From an uncultured Pelagibacteraceae bacterium (GTDB taxonomy: Bacteria; Pseudomonadota; Alphaproteobacteria; Pelagibacterales; Pelagibacteraceae): DNA of 64,000 nucleotides. Of this stretch, positions 44,145-53,911 are shown one piece after another (the stretch's first letter is position 1; every line of letters starts with the position of its first letter). The notes beneath the pieces were generated by a model. The model did not search any database. It had not been told where the DNA came from and saw only the letters and a list, made by a program, of their open reading frames with translations. Position numbers and translations under genes: made by a program. Where the stretch lies: NCBI GenBank assembly GCA_902543245.1, contig CACBXQ010000003.1:35285-99284 (forward strand). Direction: 5' to 3'.

Positions 44145-45464
44145 TTAAAGCACCATACTTCCAAAAAGATTTACTTTATTAGTTTTAGTTATATTAACTT
44201 TAATAGTTTCTCCAGTTATATTTTTATTACAATCTATAAAGACAGGTGTGATATCTTCTGCTCTACCAAAATATTGATTATTAACTTTAGTTTTATTCTC
44301 GACAAGTACATCAATTGTTTTATTTATGTATTTTTTGTTCTTTTCATTCTGGAAATAAAATAATTTATCTTGAATTATTTTTAACCTTTCTTTGGCTTTA
44401 TCTTTGTCTATCTGTCTTAAATTTGAAGCAACTGTTCCTGGTCTTGGACTAAAGATATAAGAGAAAGAATTTGTAAATCCTACTTCATTTATTAAATCCA
44501 TAGTATCTTTAAAATCAGCATCATTTTCATCTGGATAAGCAACTATAAAATCACTTGCAAATACAGTATTAGGATTTGTTTTTTTAATTTTTTTATAAAC
44601 ATTTAAATAATCCTCAACAGTATGTTTTCTATTCATTAATTTAAGAATTTTATTTGATCCACTTTGAACAGGTAAATGCACTAGTGGCATAAGTTTTTTA
44701 CTTGTAGAATAACATTCTATCAAATCATCTGTCATATCTCTAGGATGGGATGTGGTATATCTTATTCTTTTTAAATCGTTTATTTTTTCTAAATTAAGAA
44801 TTAAATCTGAAAGCTTGTATGTCTTATTGTTTTTATCATAATTATATGCATTTACATTTTGACCAAGTAAAGTTATTTCTCTAACACCATTGCTAACTAA
44901 TTGTTCAGCCTCTTCTAATATTCTTTCAGGTGGTCTAGAATATTCTGGGCCTCTGGTGAAAGGAACGACACAAAAACTGCAAAATTTATCACATCCTTCT
45001 TGAATAGTTAAAAAGGAAGAAATCTTATTATCAGAATTTTTTATCTCGCTCAGATAATTAAATTTTTCAATACTATCAAATTCGGTTTCTTCAATTTTTT
45101 CTTTTTTGGTTGATTGTTCCAAAATTTTTTCATTAATCTTATGATAAGATTGTGGTCCAATTACAATATCAATGTATGGTTCTCTTTTTTGGATTTCGCT
45201 ATTTTCTGCTTGTGCTACACAACCAGCTAATATCACTAGTGGTTTTTTTTTATTTCTATAATTTTTTTTTAATCTTCCAATATCATCAAAAACTTTTTCT
45301 TTTGCCTTATCTCTAATATGACAAGTATTTAAAATATAGCAATCCGTTTCGTTATAGTCAGTAGTTTTAAAAAATCCAATTTTTTTGATGGTGTCTGCAA
45401 TACGATTAGAATCATACTCGTTCATTTGACACCCAAATGTTTTAATAAAAAATTTTTTTTGCAT
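44145..45464 (-). CDS. miaB: tRNA-2-methylthio-N6-dimethylallyladenosine synthase
   Basis: 439-aa radical-SAM methylthiotransferase modifying A37 of tRNAs reading U-starting codons. The UPF0004 domain has FIKTFGCQMNEYDS. The radical SAM cluster motif CDKFCSFCVVPFTRG holds the three Cys, and a C-terminal TRAM domain (about 375-439) follows. The start at 45464 matches family N-termini and lies 5 bp after fur. An upstream ATG at 45491 would add nine residues and overlap fur. Confidence 0.94.
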   Translation of the reverse strand: MQKKFFIKTFGCQMNEYDSNRIADTIKKIGFFKTTDYNETDCYILNTCHIRDKAKEKVFDDIGRLKKNYRNKKKPLVILAGCVAQAENSEIQKREPYIDIVIGPQSYHKINEKILEQSTKKEKIEETEFDSIEKFNYLSEIKNSDNKISSFLTIQEGCDKFCSFCVVPFTRGPEYSRPPERILEEAEQLVSNGVREITLLGQNVNAYNYDKNNKTYKLSDLILNLEKINDLKRIRYTTSHPRDMTDDLIECYSTSKKLMPLVHLPVQSGSNKILKLMNRKHTVEDYLNVYKKIKKTNPNTVFASDFIVAYPDENDADFKDTMDLINEVGFTNSFSYIFSPRPGTVASNLRQIDKDKAKERLKIIQDKLFYFQNEKNKKYINKTIDVLVENKTKVNNQYFGRAEDITPVFIDCNKNITGETIKVNITKTNKVNLFGSMVL

Positions 45465-45468
45465 ATAG

Positions 45469-45879
45469 TTAAGATTTTTTCTTAACTCCATATAATTCTA
45501 GTTTATGGTCCACTAATTCGTATCCATATTTTTCAGCAACTTTTTTTTGAAGTTTTTCTATTTCTTCATCAACAAATTCAATTATTTCTCCTGATTTTAT
45601 ATCAATTAAATGATCATGGTGACCCTCATTTAATTCCTCATACCTAGCCTTATCTCCTTTGAACTCATGCTTTGCTAATATTCCAGACTCTTCAAATAAT
45701 TTAACTGTACGATAGACTGTGGCAATGCTTATCTTTGAATCTACTTTTGAAACTCTGTTATATAATTCATCCACATTTGGATGATCATTAGACTCTGACA
45801 TTACTTTTGCAATTATTCTTCTCTGCTCAGTAAGTTTAACTCCTTTTAATTCACATTTTTTTTCAATTGAATCTGACAT
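45469..45879 (-). CDS. fur: Ferric uptake regulator family protein (Fur/Mur)
   Basis: 136-aa Fur-type metalloregulator. Helix-turn-helix ATVYRTVKLFEESGILAKHEF and metal-binding region EGHHDHLIDIKSGEIIEFVDEEIE are complete. The CxxC zinc motif near the C-terminus of E. coli Fur is absent. In alphaproteobacteria the orthologue next to miaB often senses manganese (Mur), so the metal is uncertain. It is distinct from the Irr-like protein of this window. Between tsaB (14 bp) and miaB. Confidence 0.92.
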   Translation of the reverse strand: MSDSIEKKCELKGVKLTEQRRIIAKVMSESNDHPNVDELYNRVSKVDSKISIATVYRTVKLFEESGILAKHEFKGDKARYEELNEGHHDHLIDIKSGEIIEFVDEEIEKLQKKVAEKYGYELVDHKLELYGVKKKS

Positions 45880-45893
45880 ATTATAATTAAACT

Positions 45894-46265
45894 CTAATAT
45901 ATGGTTTTAATCAAATTTTTTTTATAATTACCTTTTTTAAACAATTTAATAATATTTAGGTAGTTATTATCTTTTAAATCATTACCATTAAAGCCATAAA
46001 AATCTATGTTATTGCTCACTGAAATAGCTTTTGTTATAGCAATAGAGATCCTCAGACTTGAAAATCTACCTGGTCCTTGATTTACAAGTATATTATTAAT
46101 TTTTTTTAAATGTATATTATGACCTTTTAGAAATTTAAATAATATGTTCGTAATTTTTTCAAAATTAATTTTACTTGCTATAAAAGATTTAGAATATGAT
46201 TTATTGTTATAATATAGAAAAAAATAAACTTTATCTGATGCGGCATCTATGATTAAAAAATTCAT
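45894..46265 (-). CDS. tsaB: TsaB (tRNA t6A synthesis), short form
   Basis: 123-aa protein with the N-terminal actin-like fold of TsaB: MNFLIIDAASDKVYFFLYY opening strands and NQGPGRFSSLRISIAITKAI, the GPGSFTGLRIG motif. TsaB scaffolds the TsaD complex making t6A37 in ANN-decoding tRNAs. E. coli TsaB is about 230 aa; the C-terminal half is missing here, as in some reduced genomes. ATG 46265 gives the family start, while longer in-frame extensions would run through the divergent deacetylase gene. The adjacent rimI is absent. Confidence 0.82.
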   Translation of the reverse strand: MNFLIIDAASDKVYFFLYYNNKSYSKSFIASKINFEKITNILFKFLKGHNIHLKKINNILVNQGPGRFSSLRISIAITKAISVSNNIDFYGFNGNDLKDNNYLNIIKLFKKGNYKKNLIKTIY

Positions 46266-47280
46266 AATATTTTTTATTTGTAACATTTTTACATTTTCAA
46301 ATCTATTAGCTGAAGAAAAAAAATTTAGTCCAGCAGATAATGGAGTAATAGCTCTCATGTACCATAGATTTGATGAAACTAAATATCCTTCTACAAATAT
46401 TAATATGAACGATTTTAAAGAACATATGAATATAATTTTAAAAAAAAACTATAGTTTTTATAACCCAAATAATTTTAATTTTGATTTTTTTAAACCAAAG
46501 GCAAATAAAAAGTTTTTGTTAACTATTGATGACGCGTTTACCTCATTTTACGAAAATGCTTGGCCATACCTAAAACAAAAAAAAATTCCCTTTATACTTT
46601 TCGTTTCAACTCAAAGTGTTGGTAAAAGAGGATATATGACGTGGGAACAAATTAAAGAAGTTGAAAATAGTTCTTTTGGATTTATAGGAAATCATTCTCA
46701 TTCGCATGAATATTTAGTTAAATATCCCTTTGAAGATTTTAGAAATGATATTGATACATCAATAAAAATTTTAAAAAAAAACATTGGCTACAATCCAATT
46801 TTTTTCTCATATCCTTTTGGAGAATATAGTCTTTTACAAAAACAATATATTGCAAAGAAATTTAGTTTTGGTTTTGGACAAAATTCTGGTGTGATAGATT
46901 TAAATAAAGATGTTTTTGAACTGCCTAGGTTTCCCATAAATGAGAAGTATGGTGATTTAAAAAGATTTAATTTTTTAGTTGATTTATTGCCTTTACAATA
47001 CAAAAGTTTGTTACCTAATGATAAATTTATCACTGAGTCAAAAAATAACCCACCATTAGTTAAAATAGATTTTTTTGAGGAGCAAAAAAATATAAATAAT
47101 ATTAATTGTTATTCTAATAATGGTTCTGATTGGTCTAAAACTGAGATCATATATCTCAACAAAAGTTTAAAATTGAATTTTACCGAAAAATTCAATCTTA
47201 GAAGAGGCCGTATTAATTGCTCCTTAAATGATGAACAAGGATGGAGATGGCTAGGGATCCAATTTACTTTTAAAAACTAG
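46249..47280 (+). CDS. Polysaccharide deacetylase family protein
   Basis: 343-aa exported protein. Signal peptide MIKKFIIFFICNIFTFSNLLAEE is followed by a NodB-type carbohydrate esterase domain: ALMYHRFDE, TIDDAFTSFYENAWPYL (metal-binding Asp-Asp; the usual first motif is TFDDG), GNHSHSHEYL (metal His pair) and SYPFGEYS. The C-terminal 100 residues form an additional beta-rich region. Likely substrate is an N-acetylated cell-envelope polysaccharide. Its start overlaps the divergent tsaB start by 17 bp, and its CTAG stop interlocks with the convergent neighbour. Confidence 0.87.
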   Translation: MIKKFIIFFICNIFTFSNLLAEEKKFSPADNGVIALMYHRFDETKYPSTNINMNDFKEHMNIILKKNYSFYNPNNFNFDFFKPKANKKFLLTIDDAFTSFYENAWPYLKQKKIPFILFVSTQSVGKRGYMTWEQIKEVENSSFGFIGNHSHSHEYLVKYPFEDFRNDIDTSIKILKKNIGYNPIFFSYPFGEYSLLQKQYIAKKFSFGFGQNSGVIDLNKDVFELPRFPINEKYGDLKRFNFLVDLLPLQYKSLLPNDKFITESKNNPPLVKIDFFEEQKNINNINCYSNNGSDWSKTEIIYLNKSLKLNFTEKFNLRRGRINCSLNDEQGWRWLGIQFTFKN

Positions 47281-48422
47281 ATTTGTTTTTTAATAATATT
47301 CTTTTTTTTCAAAAGTTTAACATCATCAAATTCCTTAAGGGAATTTTGAACTATGATTTTTTTTAAAATCTTAGTATATTCAAAACCTGTCTCAGCATAT
47401 TTATCAAGGTAATCAGCTAACAGTATACTATCTAAACTCTCATCATTATCTCTTGCTTCAGCCCTTTTCATTCTAAATTCTCTATAACTACTGTGAGTGT
47501 TTAAATTTCTATGATATGCACGTACAGAAGCTTTTAATATTTGAAATTTCATAACTTTATGATTTTCGTTGTCACTTGATTTGAGTGGCTTAATTCCTGT
47601 ACCTGAATAAGTCCATTGGCCAAATAAAGCGTTTCCTTCAATTGCAAATCTAGATGTTCCCCAACCTGTTTCCTTAGCTGCTTGTGCAATCGTTAGTGAC
47701 GTTGGAATTATATCCATTCTAATCTTAAGAGAGAGTATATCTTTATTTTTAACACCATATTGTTTAAATTTAGCATTTAACCATTTTAATTCATTATCAG
47801 AATTTGAATTTTTATTTAAAATTGAAAATAGAATTGCTCTGTCTTTTAAGATTTTTTCATTTTCCTCAATTATTAGTGGTAAAACAATTTTAATAAATAA
47901 ATTTTTTCTGTCTTTCGTATTTTCAATATTTTTTATTTCTTTTGGTAAAAAACGTAAATCCACAGGTTTAACAACTTTATTCTTCCTTACGTCGTTTAGA
48001 TTATAATTTATAGTTTTAAATAACTCTTGAAGTATTATTGCATCTAATCTTTCATCATCATTACTTGGTGTTTCTTCGACTAAAACATCATCATATATGA
48101 AGGCAGAATAAGATTCGTTATTATTTTCTATCAAGTCTTCGAAATTTTGACCATTTAATACTTTTTCTAAAATAATTTTAGATTTATTTTCCGCCTCATA
48201 ATTATTTAAATCTAATATTTTTTTAATTTCGATAATTTTAGGAGTGATTGCGAAAAAACTTATAATAATTAAACTTGCAAAACAAGTTAAGTAAAAACTC
48301 TTAAGAAGTTTATCAAAACTCATACTTTGATTTTTATCAAGCTTTGACATTATGATTATTTTATTTTTAACAAGTTTATTTAGCCTTAATAGCTTCTTAT
48401 ATGAAAGATGAGACTTAATCAT
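47277..48422 (-). CDS. Bax-like glucosaminidase-domain protein
   Basis: 381-aa protein with one membrane span near the N-terminus (LTCFASLIIISFFAI) and a C-terminal mannosyl-glycoprotein endo-beta-N-acetylglucosaminidase domain. Its features are SLTIAQAAKETGWGTSRFAIEGNALFGQW with the catalytic-type Glu, YHRNLNTHSSYREFRMKRA, and LDKYAETGFEYTKIL. This is the architecture of E. coli Bax and predicts a periplasmic peptidoglycan hydrolase anchored in the inner membrane. The true start may be at 48350 (MSKLDKNQS); I kept the longer frame, 12 bp after nfuA. Confidence 0.85.
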   Translation of the reverse strand: MIKSHLSYKKLLRLNKLVKNKIIIMSKLDKNQSMSFDKLLKSFYLTCFASLIIISFFAITPKIIEIKKILDLNNYEAENKSKIILEKVLNGQNFEDLIENNNESYSAFIYDDVLVEETPSNDDERLDAIILQELFKTINYNLNDVRKNKVVKPVDLRFLPKEIKNIENTKDRKNLFIKIVLPLIIEENEKILKDRAILFSILNKNSNSDNELKWLNAKFKQYGVKNKDILSLKIRMDIIPTSLTIAQAAKETGWGTSRFAIEGNALFGQWTYSGTGIKPLKSSDNENHKVMKFQILKASVRAYHRNLNTHSSYREFRMKRAEARDNDESLDSILLADYLDKYAETGFEYTKILKKIIVQNSLKEFDDVKLLKKKNIIKKQI

Positions 48423-48434
48423 GTTAAAATAATA

Positions 48435-48980
48435 TTAAATTGCTTCAACTGATTTAACTTCGGGAATGTAATGTGAAAGAAGATTTTGTACTCCATTTTT
48501 TAACGTCATAGTTGAGCTTGGACAGCCAGAACAACTACCTTTAAGCTCTACTTTAACAACACCATTTTTAAATTCCTTAAATTTTATATCACCACCATCT
48601 TTTTCTACTGCAGGTTTTACTTTTGTATTTAACAAATCGATTATTTGTTTTTCAATTTCAGGTAGATTTTCATCAATTGATAAATCATTAAGAGACTTAT
48701 CAATGACAACTTCGTTACCGGAGATATAATGTTCATTGATTAAAGATATAGCTATATGTTTTATATCATCCCATGGAGTTTCGTTGCTCTTATTAATTGA
48801 GATAAAATCTTTAGAAAGAAACACACCTTCGACACCGTTAACAGATAACAAATTCCTTATTAAATTATTATTTACATTATCTTTTTTTGTAACTTCAAAG
48901 GATCCAGAATTACATACTGTTTTTCCTGGTAAAAACTTTAAAGAATTTGGGTTAGGTGTTTTTTCAGTTTGTATGTACAT
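48435..48980 (-). CDS. nfuA: NifU-like Fe-S scaffold/carrier protein (Nfu)
   Basis: 181-aa protein with an N-terminal Nfu_N domain (MYIQTEKTPNPNSLKFLPG) and C-terminal NifU domain with the cluster-binding CSGCPSS motif. It carries [4Fe-4S] clusters to client apoproteins (MiaB, Nth and the GltD/ferredoxin proteins of this window are of the type). Order trpS-nfuA toward tsaB follows other alphaproteobacteria. Confidence 0.94.
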   Translation of the reverse strand: MYIQTEKTPNPNSLKFLPGKTVCNSGSFEVTKKDNVNNNLIRNLLSVNGVEGVFLSKDFISINKSNETPWDDIKHIAISLINEHYISGNEVVIDKSLNDLSIDENLPEIEKQIIDLLNTKVKPAVEKDGGDIKFKEFKNGVVKVELKGSCSGCPSSTMTLKNGVQNLLSHYIPEVKSVEAI

Positions 48981-49025
48981 GATATTAATATAGTTATTAA
49001 ATTAACATAATAAAGTGCTAAATTA

Positions 49026-50030
49026 TCACTTTAAACCAATAATTTTTTTTAGTTCTTTGACTTTTTTTTCAGCTATATTGTTAGCTTTTATACTTCCTTC
49101 CAATAGGATTTTATCAAGATAATCTTTATCTTTTAATAATTCATTTATTTTTTTACCAATTGGTTCAATTTCTTGAACCAAAATTTCTGAAATAAGATTT
49201 TTTAAATCAGAAAAACTTTTACCATTTAAATTATTTAATGATTTAACTAAATTTTCATCAGTAAAACTAGAATATATTTCAATAAGATTATTTATCTCTG
49301 GTCTATTTTTTAATTCATCTTTAGATTTTGGCATAGATAAATTATCAGTTTTAGCTTTTTTTATTTTATTAATTATTTGATCCCTTGTATCCGTTAAATT
49401 AATTCTACTTGCATCCGATGGATCTGATTTACTCATTTTATTTAATCCATTTTTTAGGCTCATTATCCTAGAGAAATTCTCTTGAATAAGTGGTTCTGGA
49501 ACTCTTAAAAAATCTTTTTTACCAAAATCATTATTAAACTTTTGAGCAATATCCCTACATAACTCTAGATGCTGTTTTTGATCATTGCCTACTGGTACAT
49601 GGGTAGTATCATATAATAATATATCTGCTGCCATTAAAACAGGATAAACATAAAGTCCTATACTGGCTTTTTCTTTATCTTTTCCAGCCTTCTCTTTAAA
49701 TTGTGTCATCCTGTTTAACCATCCCATTCTTGAAATACATCCCAATATCCAAGCCCCTTCAGAATGTGCTGGTACAGAAGATTGATTGAAAATGATACTT
49801 TTAGAAGGATCGATCCCACAGGCTATAAAAGTTGCAACAGTTTCTCTCACATTTTTTCTTAATTGTTTTGGATCCTGATGTACAGTTATAGAATGCAAAT
49901 CAACAACACAAAAAATACAACTATTTTCAATATCATTTTGTAATTTTGTAAAATTTTTTATTGCCCCAAGATAATTACCAAGATGTAAATTTCCAGTTGG
50001 CTGAACACCTGAAAAAATTTTTTTTGACAT
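49026..50030 (-). CDS. trpS: Tryptophanyl-tRNA synthetase
   Basis: 334-aa class I synthetase. The HIGH-type motif is HLGN in GVQPTGNLHLGNYLG, and the KMSKS loop is NKMSKSDPSD. VYPVLMAADILLYDTTHVPVG carries substrate-site residues. Normal length. 5 bp after murJ and 45 bp before nfuA. Confidence 0.96.
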   Translation of the reverse strand: MSKKIFSGVQPTGNLHLGNYLGAIKNFTKLQNDIENSCIFCVVDLHSITVHQDPKQLRKNVRETVATFIACGIDPSKSIIFNQSSVPAHSEGAWILGCISRMGWLNRMTQFKEKAGKDKEKASIGLYVYPVLMAADILLYDTTHVPVGNDQKQHLELCRDIAQKFNNDFGKKDFLRVPEPLIQENFSRIMSLKNGLNKMSKSDPSDASRINLTDTRDQIINKIKKAKTDNLSMPKSKDELKNRPEINNLIEIYSSFTDENLVKSLNNLNGKSFSDLKNLISEILVQEIEPIGKKINELLKDKDYLDKILLEGSIKANNIAEKKVKELKKIIGLK

Positions 50031-50035
50031 GATTA

Positions 50036-51565
50036 TTAATACTTTAATTTAATATCTGATTTATTGAAAGCTTTTGTGATCATAGAAATTAAAATATAAA
50101 TAACAAAAGTTAACAAAACTAATATAATTACAAATAAAAGTTTATAGTCACTTTCATAAACTAAGTAATTATTAAAAAATTTAATTAAATTAAAAAAAAG
50201 AACTGATGACAAAATACTAGATAAAAGCATTCTTAAATATAACGAAAATGCGCCTGCTCTAAAACTAAAATATTTTTTATTATAAATGTAAACAAATAAA
50301 ATAATTGCATTTACCCAAGATGAAAAAGATGTAGCTATCGGGATAATTATAAAACCGACTTCATTAAATAAGGATAGACTTATGGTAATATTTATTACCA
50401 CAGAAACTAAAGAAAAGTAAAAAGGTATTTTAGTATTATCTCTTGCAAATAAAAAACTTGAAAAAATTTTTATCATTGAAAATGCTGGTAGTCCAATTGA
50501 AAAATAAAACAATGCTAAAGCAGAATTGTTAACACTTTGTTCATCGAAAGATCCATAACCAAATAAAGCTGAAGTGATCTCTTTAGAACCAATCAATAAA
50601 CATATAGCTGCAGGCAAACTTAAAAAAAAGCTAAGTTCAACTGATTTATTTTGTATAAAATTTATTTTTGAATAATTTTTATCTTTAACATATTTGCTCA
50701 GATTAGGTAATATGACTATCCCGATGGCAATTCCAGCTATAGCCAAATTAATTTGATATATTCTATCAGCATAATACAAGTATGATACTGCACTCGCTTG
50801 AAATGAGGCAATGATTGTTCCAATTAAAATATTAATTTGAGTAACTCCCGATGAAAAGATACTGGGAAGAAGTTTTTTAAAAAAAAGTTTTACTCTTACA
50901 TCTTTTGAAAAATCAAAATTAAATCTTGGTTTATAAAATTTTTTTACAAATATAACTAAAAAAAATGCTTGAGTAATACCTGCAAGACTAACAGCATAAG
51001 ACAAATAAAATACCAATTCATCATTTAAATATTGACCAAAAAAAAGAACTAAGATTAAGAAAATATTAAGTATAATTGGTGCAGCAGCAGCGGCAGCAAA
51101 TCTATTATGTGAATTTAAAATTGCTGAGAAAAATGATGAAAGACTCACAAAAAGCAAAAAGGGGAAAGTAATTCTTGTAAGTAAAATAGTTATTTCTAAT
51201 TTTTCATTATTTTCTACAAAACCTGGTGCCAGTAAAAAAATAAAACCTGGCATAAAAACTTCAACCAAAAGAACGGTTAATATTAAAAAGATCAAAAGTA
51301 AATTAAATATTTTATTTGCAAATTGATTTGCTTCTTTTTTACCTTTAGATAATTCTGATGAATAACTTGGAACAAATGCTGCATTAAATGTACCTTCCGA
51401 AAATAGTCTTCTAAATGTATTGGGTATTCTAAAAGCTACAAAAAAAGCATCCGCAATGGGTCCAGAACCAAGATAAATTGCAATTAGAAGATCTCTTAAA
51501 TAACCCAAAATTCTGCTAAGTATAGTAAAGAAACTAAATGTGCTAGTTGACTTAATGAGGTTCAT
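50036..51565 (-). CDS. murJ: Lipid II flippase MurJ
   Basis: 509-aa MOP-superfamily flippase with about 14 membrane spans moving lipid II across the inner membrane. Starts MNLIKSTSTFSFFTILSRILGYLRDLLIA with the conserved Ser-Arg/Arg-Asp pair, then FRIPNTFRRLFSEGTFNAAFVPSYS, a MurJ signature. Divergent from the malic enzyme gene with a 50-bp gap. Works with uppP in peptidoglycan carrier cycling. Confidence 0.94.
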   Translation of the reverse strand: MNLIKSTSTFSFFTILSRILGYLRDLLIAIYLGSGPIADAFFVAFRIPNTFRRLFSEGTFNAAFVPSYSSELSKGKKEANQFANKIFNLLLIFLILTVLLVEVFMPGFIFLLAPGFVENNEKLEITILLTRITFPFLLFVSLSSFFSAILNSHNRFAAAAAAPIILNIFLILVLFFGQYLNDELVFYLSYAVSLAGITQAFFLVIFVKKFYKPRFNFDFSKDVRVKLFFKKLLPSIFSSGVTQINILIGTIIASFQASAVSYLYYADRIYQINLAIAGIAIGIVILPNLSKYVKDKNYSKINFIQNKSVELSFFLSLPAAICLLIGSKEITSALFGYGSFDEQSVNNSALALFYFSIGLPAFSMIKIFSSFLFARDNTKIPFYFSLVSVVINITISLSLFNEVGFIIIPIATSFSSWVNAIILFVYIYNKKYFSFRAGAFSLYLRMLLSSILSSVLFFNLIKFFNNYLVYESDYKLLFVIILVLLTFVIYILISMITKAFNKSDIKLKY

Positions 51566-51615
51566 AAATCATATTAGTCTTAATTTTATCCAAATTGTAT
51601 ACCTAAATAATAAAA

Positions 51616-53904
51616 ATGAAAAAATATAAAATAGAGCATTATTCTGAAAAGGAAGCCTTAGAATTTCACAATAGTGGTAAATCTGGGAAAATTGAAATTA
51701 GTTCCTCAAAACCAATGACAACTAAAAGAGACTTGGCACTGGCATATTCACCTGGTGTAGCCGCACCTGTTAAAGCTATCTATCAAAACCCAGACTTAGC
51801 TTATGAGTACACATCAAAAGGTAACCTTGTTGCTGTTATAAGTAACGGTTCAGCAATTCTCGGTCTTGGTAATCTTGGTGCTATAGCTTCTAAGCCTGTA
51901 ATGGAAGGTAAGGCAGTTTTATTTAAAAGATTTGCAGACATAGATGCAATTGATCTTGAGATAGACTCTAAAAATACTGACGAAATAGTAAATTCAATAA
52001 AAAATTTTGCTAAAAGTTTTGGTGGTATAAATTTAGAAGATATTGCAGCACCAGATTGTTTTGTTATTGAGGAAAAACTAAAAAAAATTTTAGACATACC
52101 TGTGTTTCACGATGATCAGCATGGAACAGCAATTATTACATATGCAGCACTCACAAATGCAATAGATATTACCAAAAAAAAAATTAAAAATATTAAAATA
52201 GTTGTAAATGGTGCTGGTGCATCTGCAATGGCTTGTACAAATCTTATTAAAAAATTAGGTATTCCAAAAAATAATATTACAATGATTGATAGTAAAGGTG
52301 TTATTCATACTGAAAGAAAAGATTTAAATAAATGGAAATCTTCATTTGCAATCAAGACAAACAAAAGAACTCTTAGTGATGCGTTAGATAATGCAGACGT
52401 TTTTCTAGGTTTATCAGCAAAAGGTATCCTTAAAAAAAAATTAATAAGCAAAATGGCTAAAAATCCAATAATATTTGCTTGTGCAAATCCTGATCCTGAA
52501 ATTACCCCAGAAGAAGTTGAAGAGGTAAGAAACGACGCAATTATTGCAACGGGAAGGTCTGACTATCCTAATCAAGTAAATAATTTAATTGGTTTCCCAT
52601 ATATTTTTAGAGGTGCTCTAGATGTTAGAGCTAAAACAATTAATGATGAAATGAAAATAGCAGCAGCAAATGCAATTGCTCAACTGGCAAAAAAAAGAGT
52701 TCCTGATGAAGTTGCTGCTGCGATGGGAGGAGATAGACCAAAATATGGAAAAGAATATATAATTCCATCAACATTTGATCCAAGACTTATAAGTGTAATT
52801 CCTCTAGCAGTTGCAAAGGCAGCAATTAAAAGTGGGGTAGCAAGAAAGAAAATAGTAGACTTTGATTTATATGAGGAAAAACTTAAGCAAAGACTTGATC
52901 CATCAGTAACTATAATGCAAGGAATTAATAATAAGATCAAAAAAAATCCTAAGAGAGTTGTTTTCGCAGATGGTGAGGATGAAAACACACTTAAAGCGGC
53001 AATAGCTTTTAAAAATAGTGGTTTAGGTATACCCATTCTAATAGCTAAAGACCAAATAGTAAAAAAAAAATTAAAAGAAATTGGTTATAGTGAAAATTTT
53101 GATATCAAAATAATAAATTCCAAAAATAAATTGCTAAGAGAAAAATATTTAAAATATCTTTTTAAAAAGCTTCATTTGAAAGAGGGTACCCTAGAAAGAG
53201 ACTGTGATAAAATGATTAGAAACGATAGAGTTGTTTGGGCTTCTTGCATGGTGGAATGTGGTGATGCAGATGCAATGGTAACTGGAAATACAAGAAGGTA
53301 TTCAGCATCACTGAAAAAAGTTACCAAAGTTATAGATGCTAGACCAGGTGAAATAATGTTTGGTCTAAATATGATTGTAAATAAAGGAAAAACGGTTTTT
53401 ATAGCTGATACAACTGTTCATGAGTATCCATCCTCAAAAGAGCTTGCTGAAATAGCAATGTCTGCAGCAAGAGTTGTAAGATTGTTTGGTTTTGATCCTA
53501 AAGTTGCTTTCTTATCTCATTCAACATTTGGTCAACCAATAACGAGTAGGACAAAACATATCAGAGACTCCGTTGATATTCTAAAAAATCATAAAGTTGA
53601 CTTTAAATTTGATGGAGATATGCAGCCAGACGTTGCACTAAGTGAGGAGTACAAAGACCTTTACCCCTTTTCAGAAATAGTTGGAAAAGCAAATGTATTA
53701 ATTATGCCAGGTCAACACAGTGCTGCAATTTCCCAAAAGATAATGAAAACATTAGGCGGTGCAAAAATTATTGGTCCACTTTTAATCGGTTTGGGCCAAG
53801 CAATTGAAATTGCACCGTTAAGATCATCTACCTCAGAAATTTTAGACTTAGCGTCAGTTGCCGCTTACTCTGCTGGAGTAATTGATTATAGTAAAAAATT
53901 CTAA
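51616..53904 (+). CDS. maeB: NADP-dependent malic enzyme with phosphotransacetylase-like domain
   Basis: 762-aa fused protein. The malic enzyme domain (1 to about 430) has YSPGVAAPV, DIAAPDCFVIEE and HDDQHGTAIITYA, and NAD(P)-binding VVNGAGASAMAC. The C-terminal half is a phosphate acetyl/butyryl transferase-like domain (RVVFADGEDENTLKAAIAF, SGVNVLIMPG-like ending), known in bacterial MaeB as a regulatory domain responding to acetyl-CoA rather than a transferase. It converts malate to pyruvate with NADPH formation. Confidence 0.95.
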   Translation: MKKYKIEHYSEKEALEFHNSGKSGKIEISSSKPMTTKRDLALAYSPGVAAPVKAIYQNPDLAYEYTSKGNLVAVISNGSAILGLGNLGAIASKPVMEGKAVLFKRFADIDAIDLEIDSKNTDEIVNSIKNFAKSFGGINLEDIAAPDCFVIEEKLKKILDIPVFHDDQHGTAIITYAALTNAIDITKKKIKNIKIVVNGAGASAMACTNLIKKLGIPKNNITMIDSKGVIHTERKDLNKWKSSFAIKTNKRTLSDALDNADVFLGLSAKGILKKKLISKMAKNPIIFACANPDPEITPEEVEEVRNDAIIATGRSDYPNQVNNLIGFPYIFRGALDVRAKTINDEMKIAAANAIAQLAKKRVPDEVAAAMGGDRPKYGKEYIIPSTFDPRLISVIPLAVAKAAIKSGVARKKIVDFDLYEEKLKQRLDPSVTIMQGINNKIKKNPKRVVFADGEDENTLKAAIAFKNSGLGIPILIAKDQIVKKKLKEIGYSENFDIKIINSKNKLLREKYLKYLFKKLHLKEGTLERDCDKMIRNDRVVWASCMVECGDADAMVTGNTRRYSASLKKVTKVIDARPGEIMFGLNMIVNKGKTVFIADTTVHEYPSSKELAEIAMSAARVVRLFGFDPKVAFLSHSTFGQPITSRTKHIRDSVDILKNHKVDFKFDGDMQPDVALSEEYKDLYPFSEIVGKANVLIMPGQHSAAISQKIMKTLGGAKIIGPLLIGLGQAIEIAPLRSSTSEILDLASVAAYSAGVIDYSKKF

Positions 53905-53911
53905 TCACATT

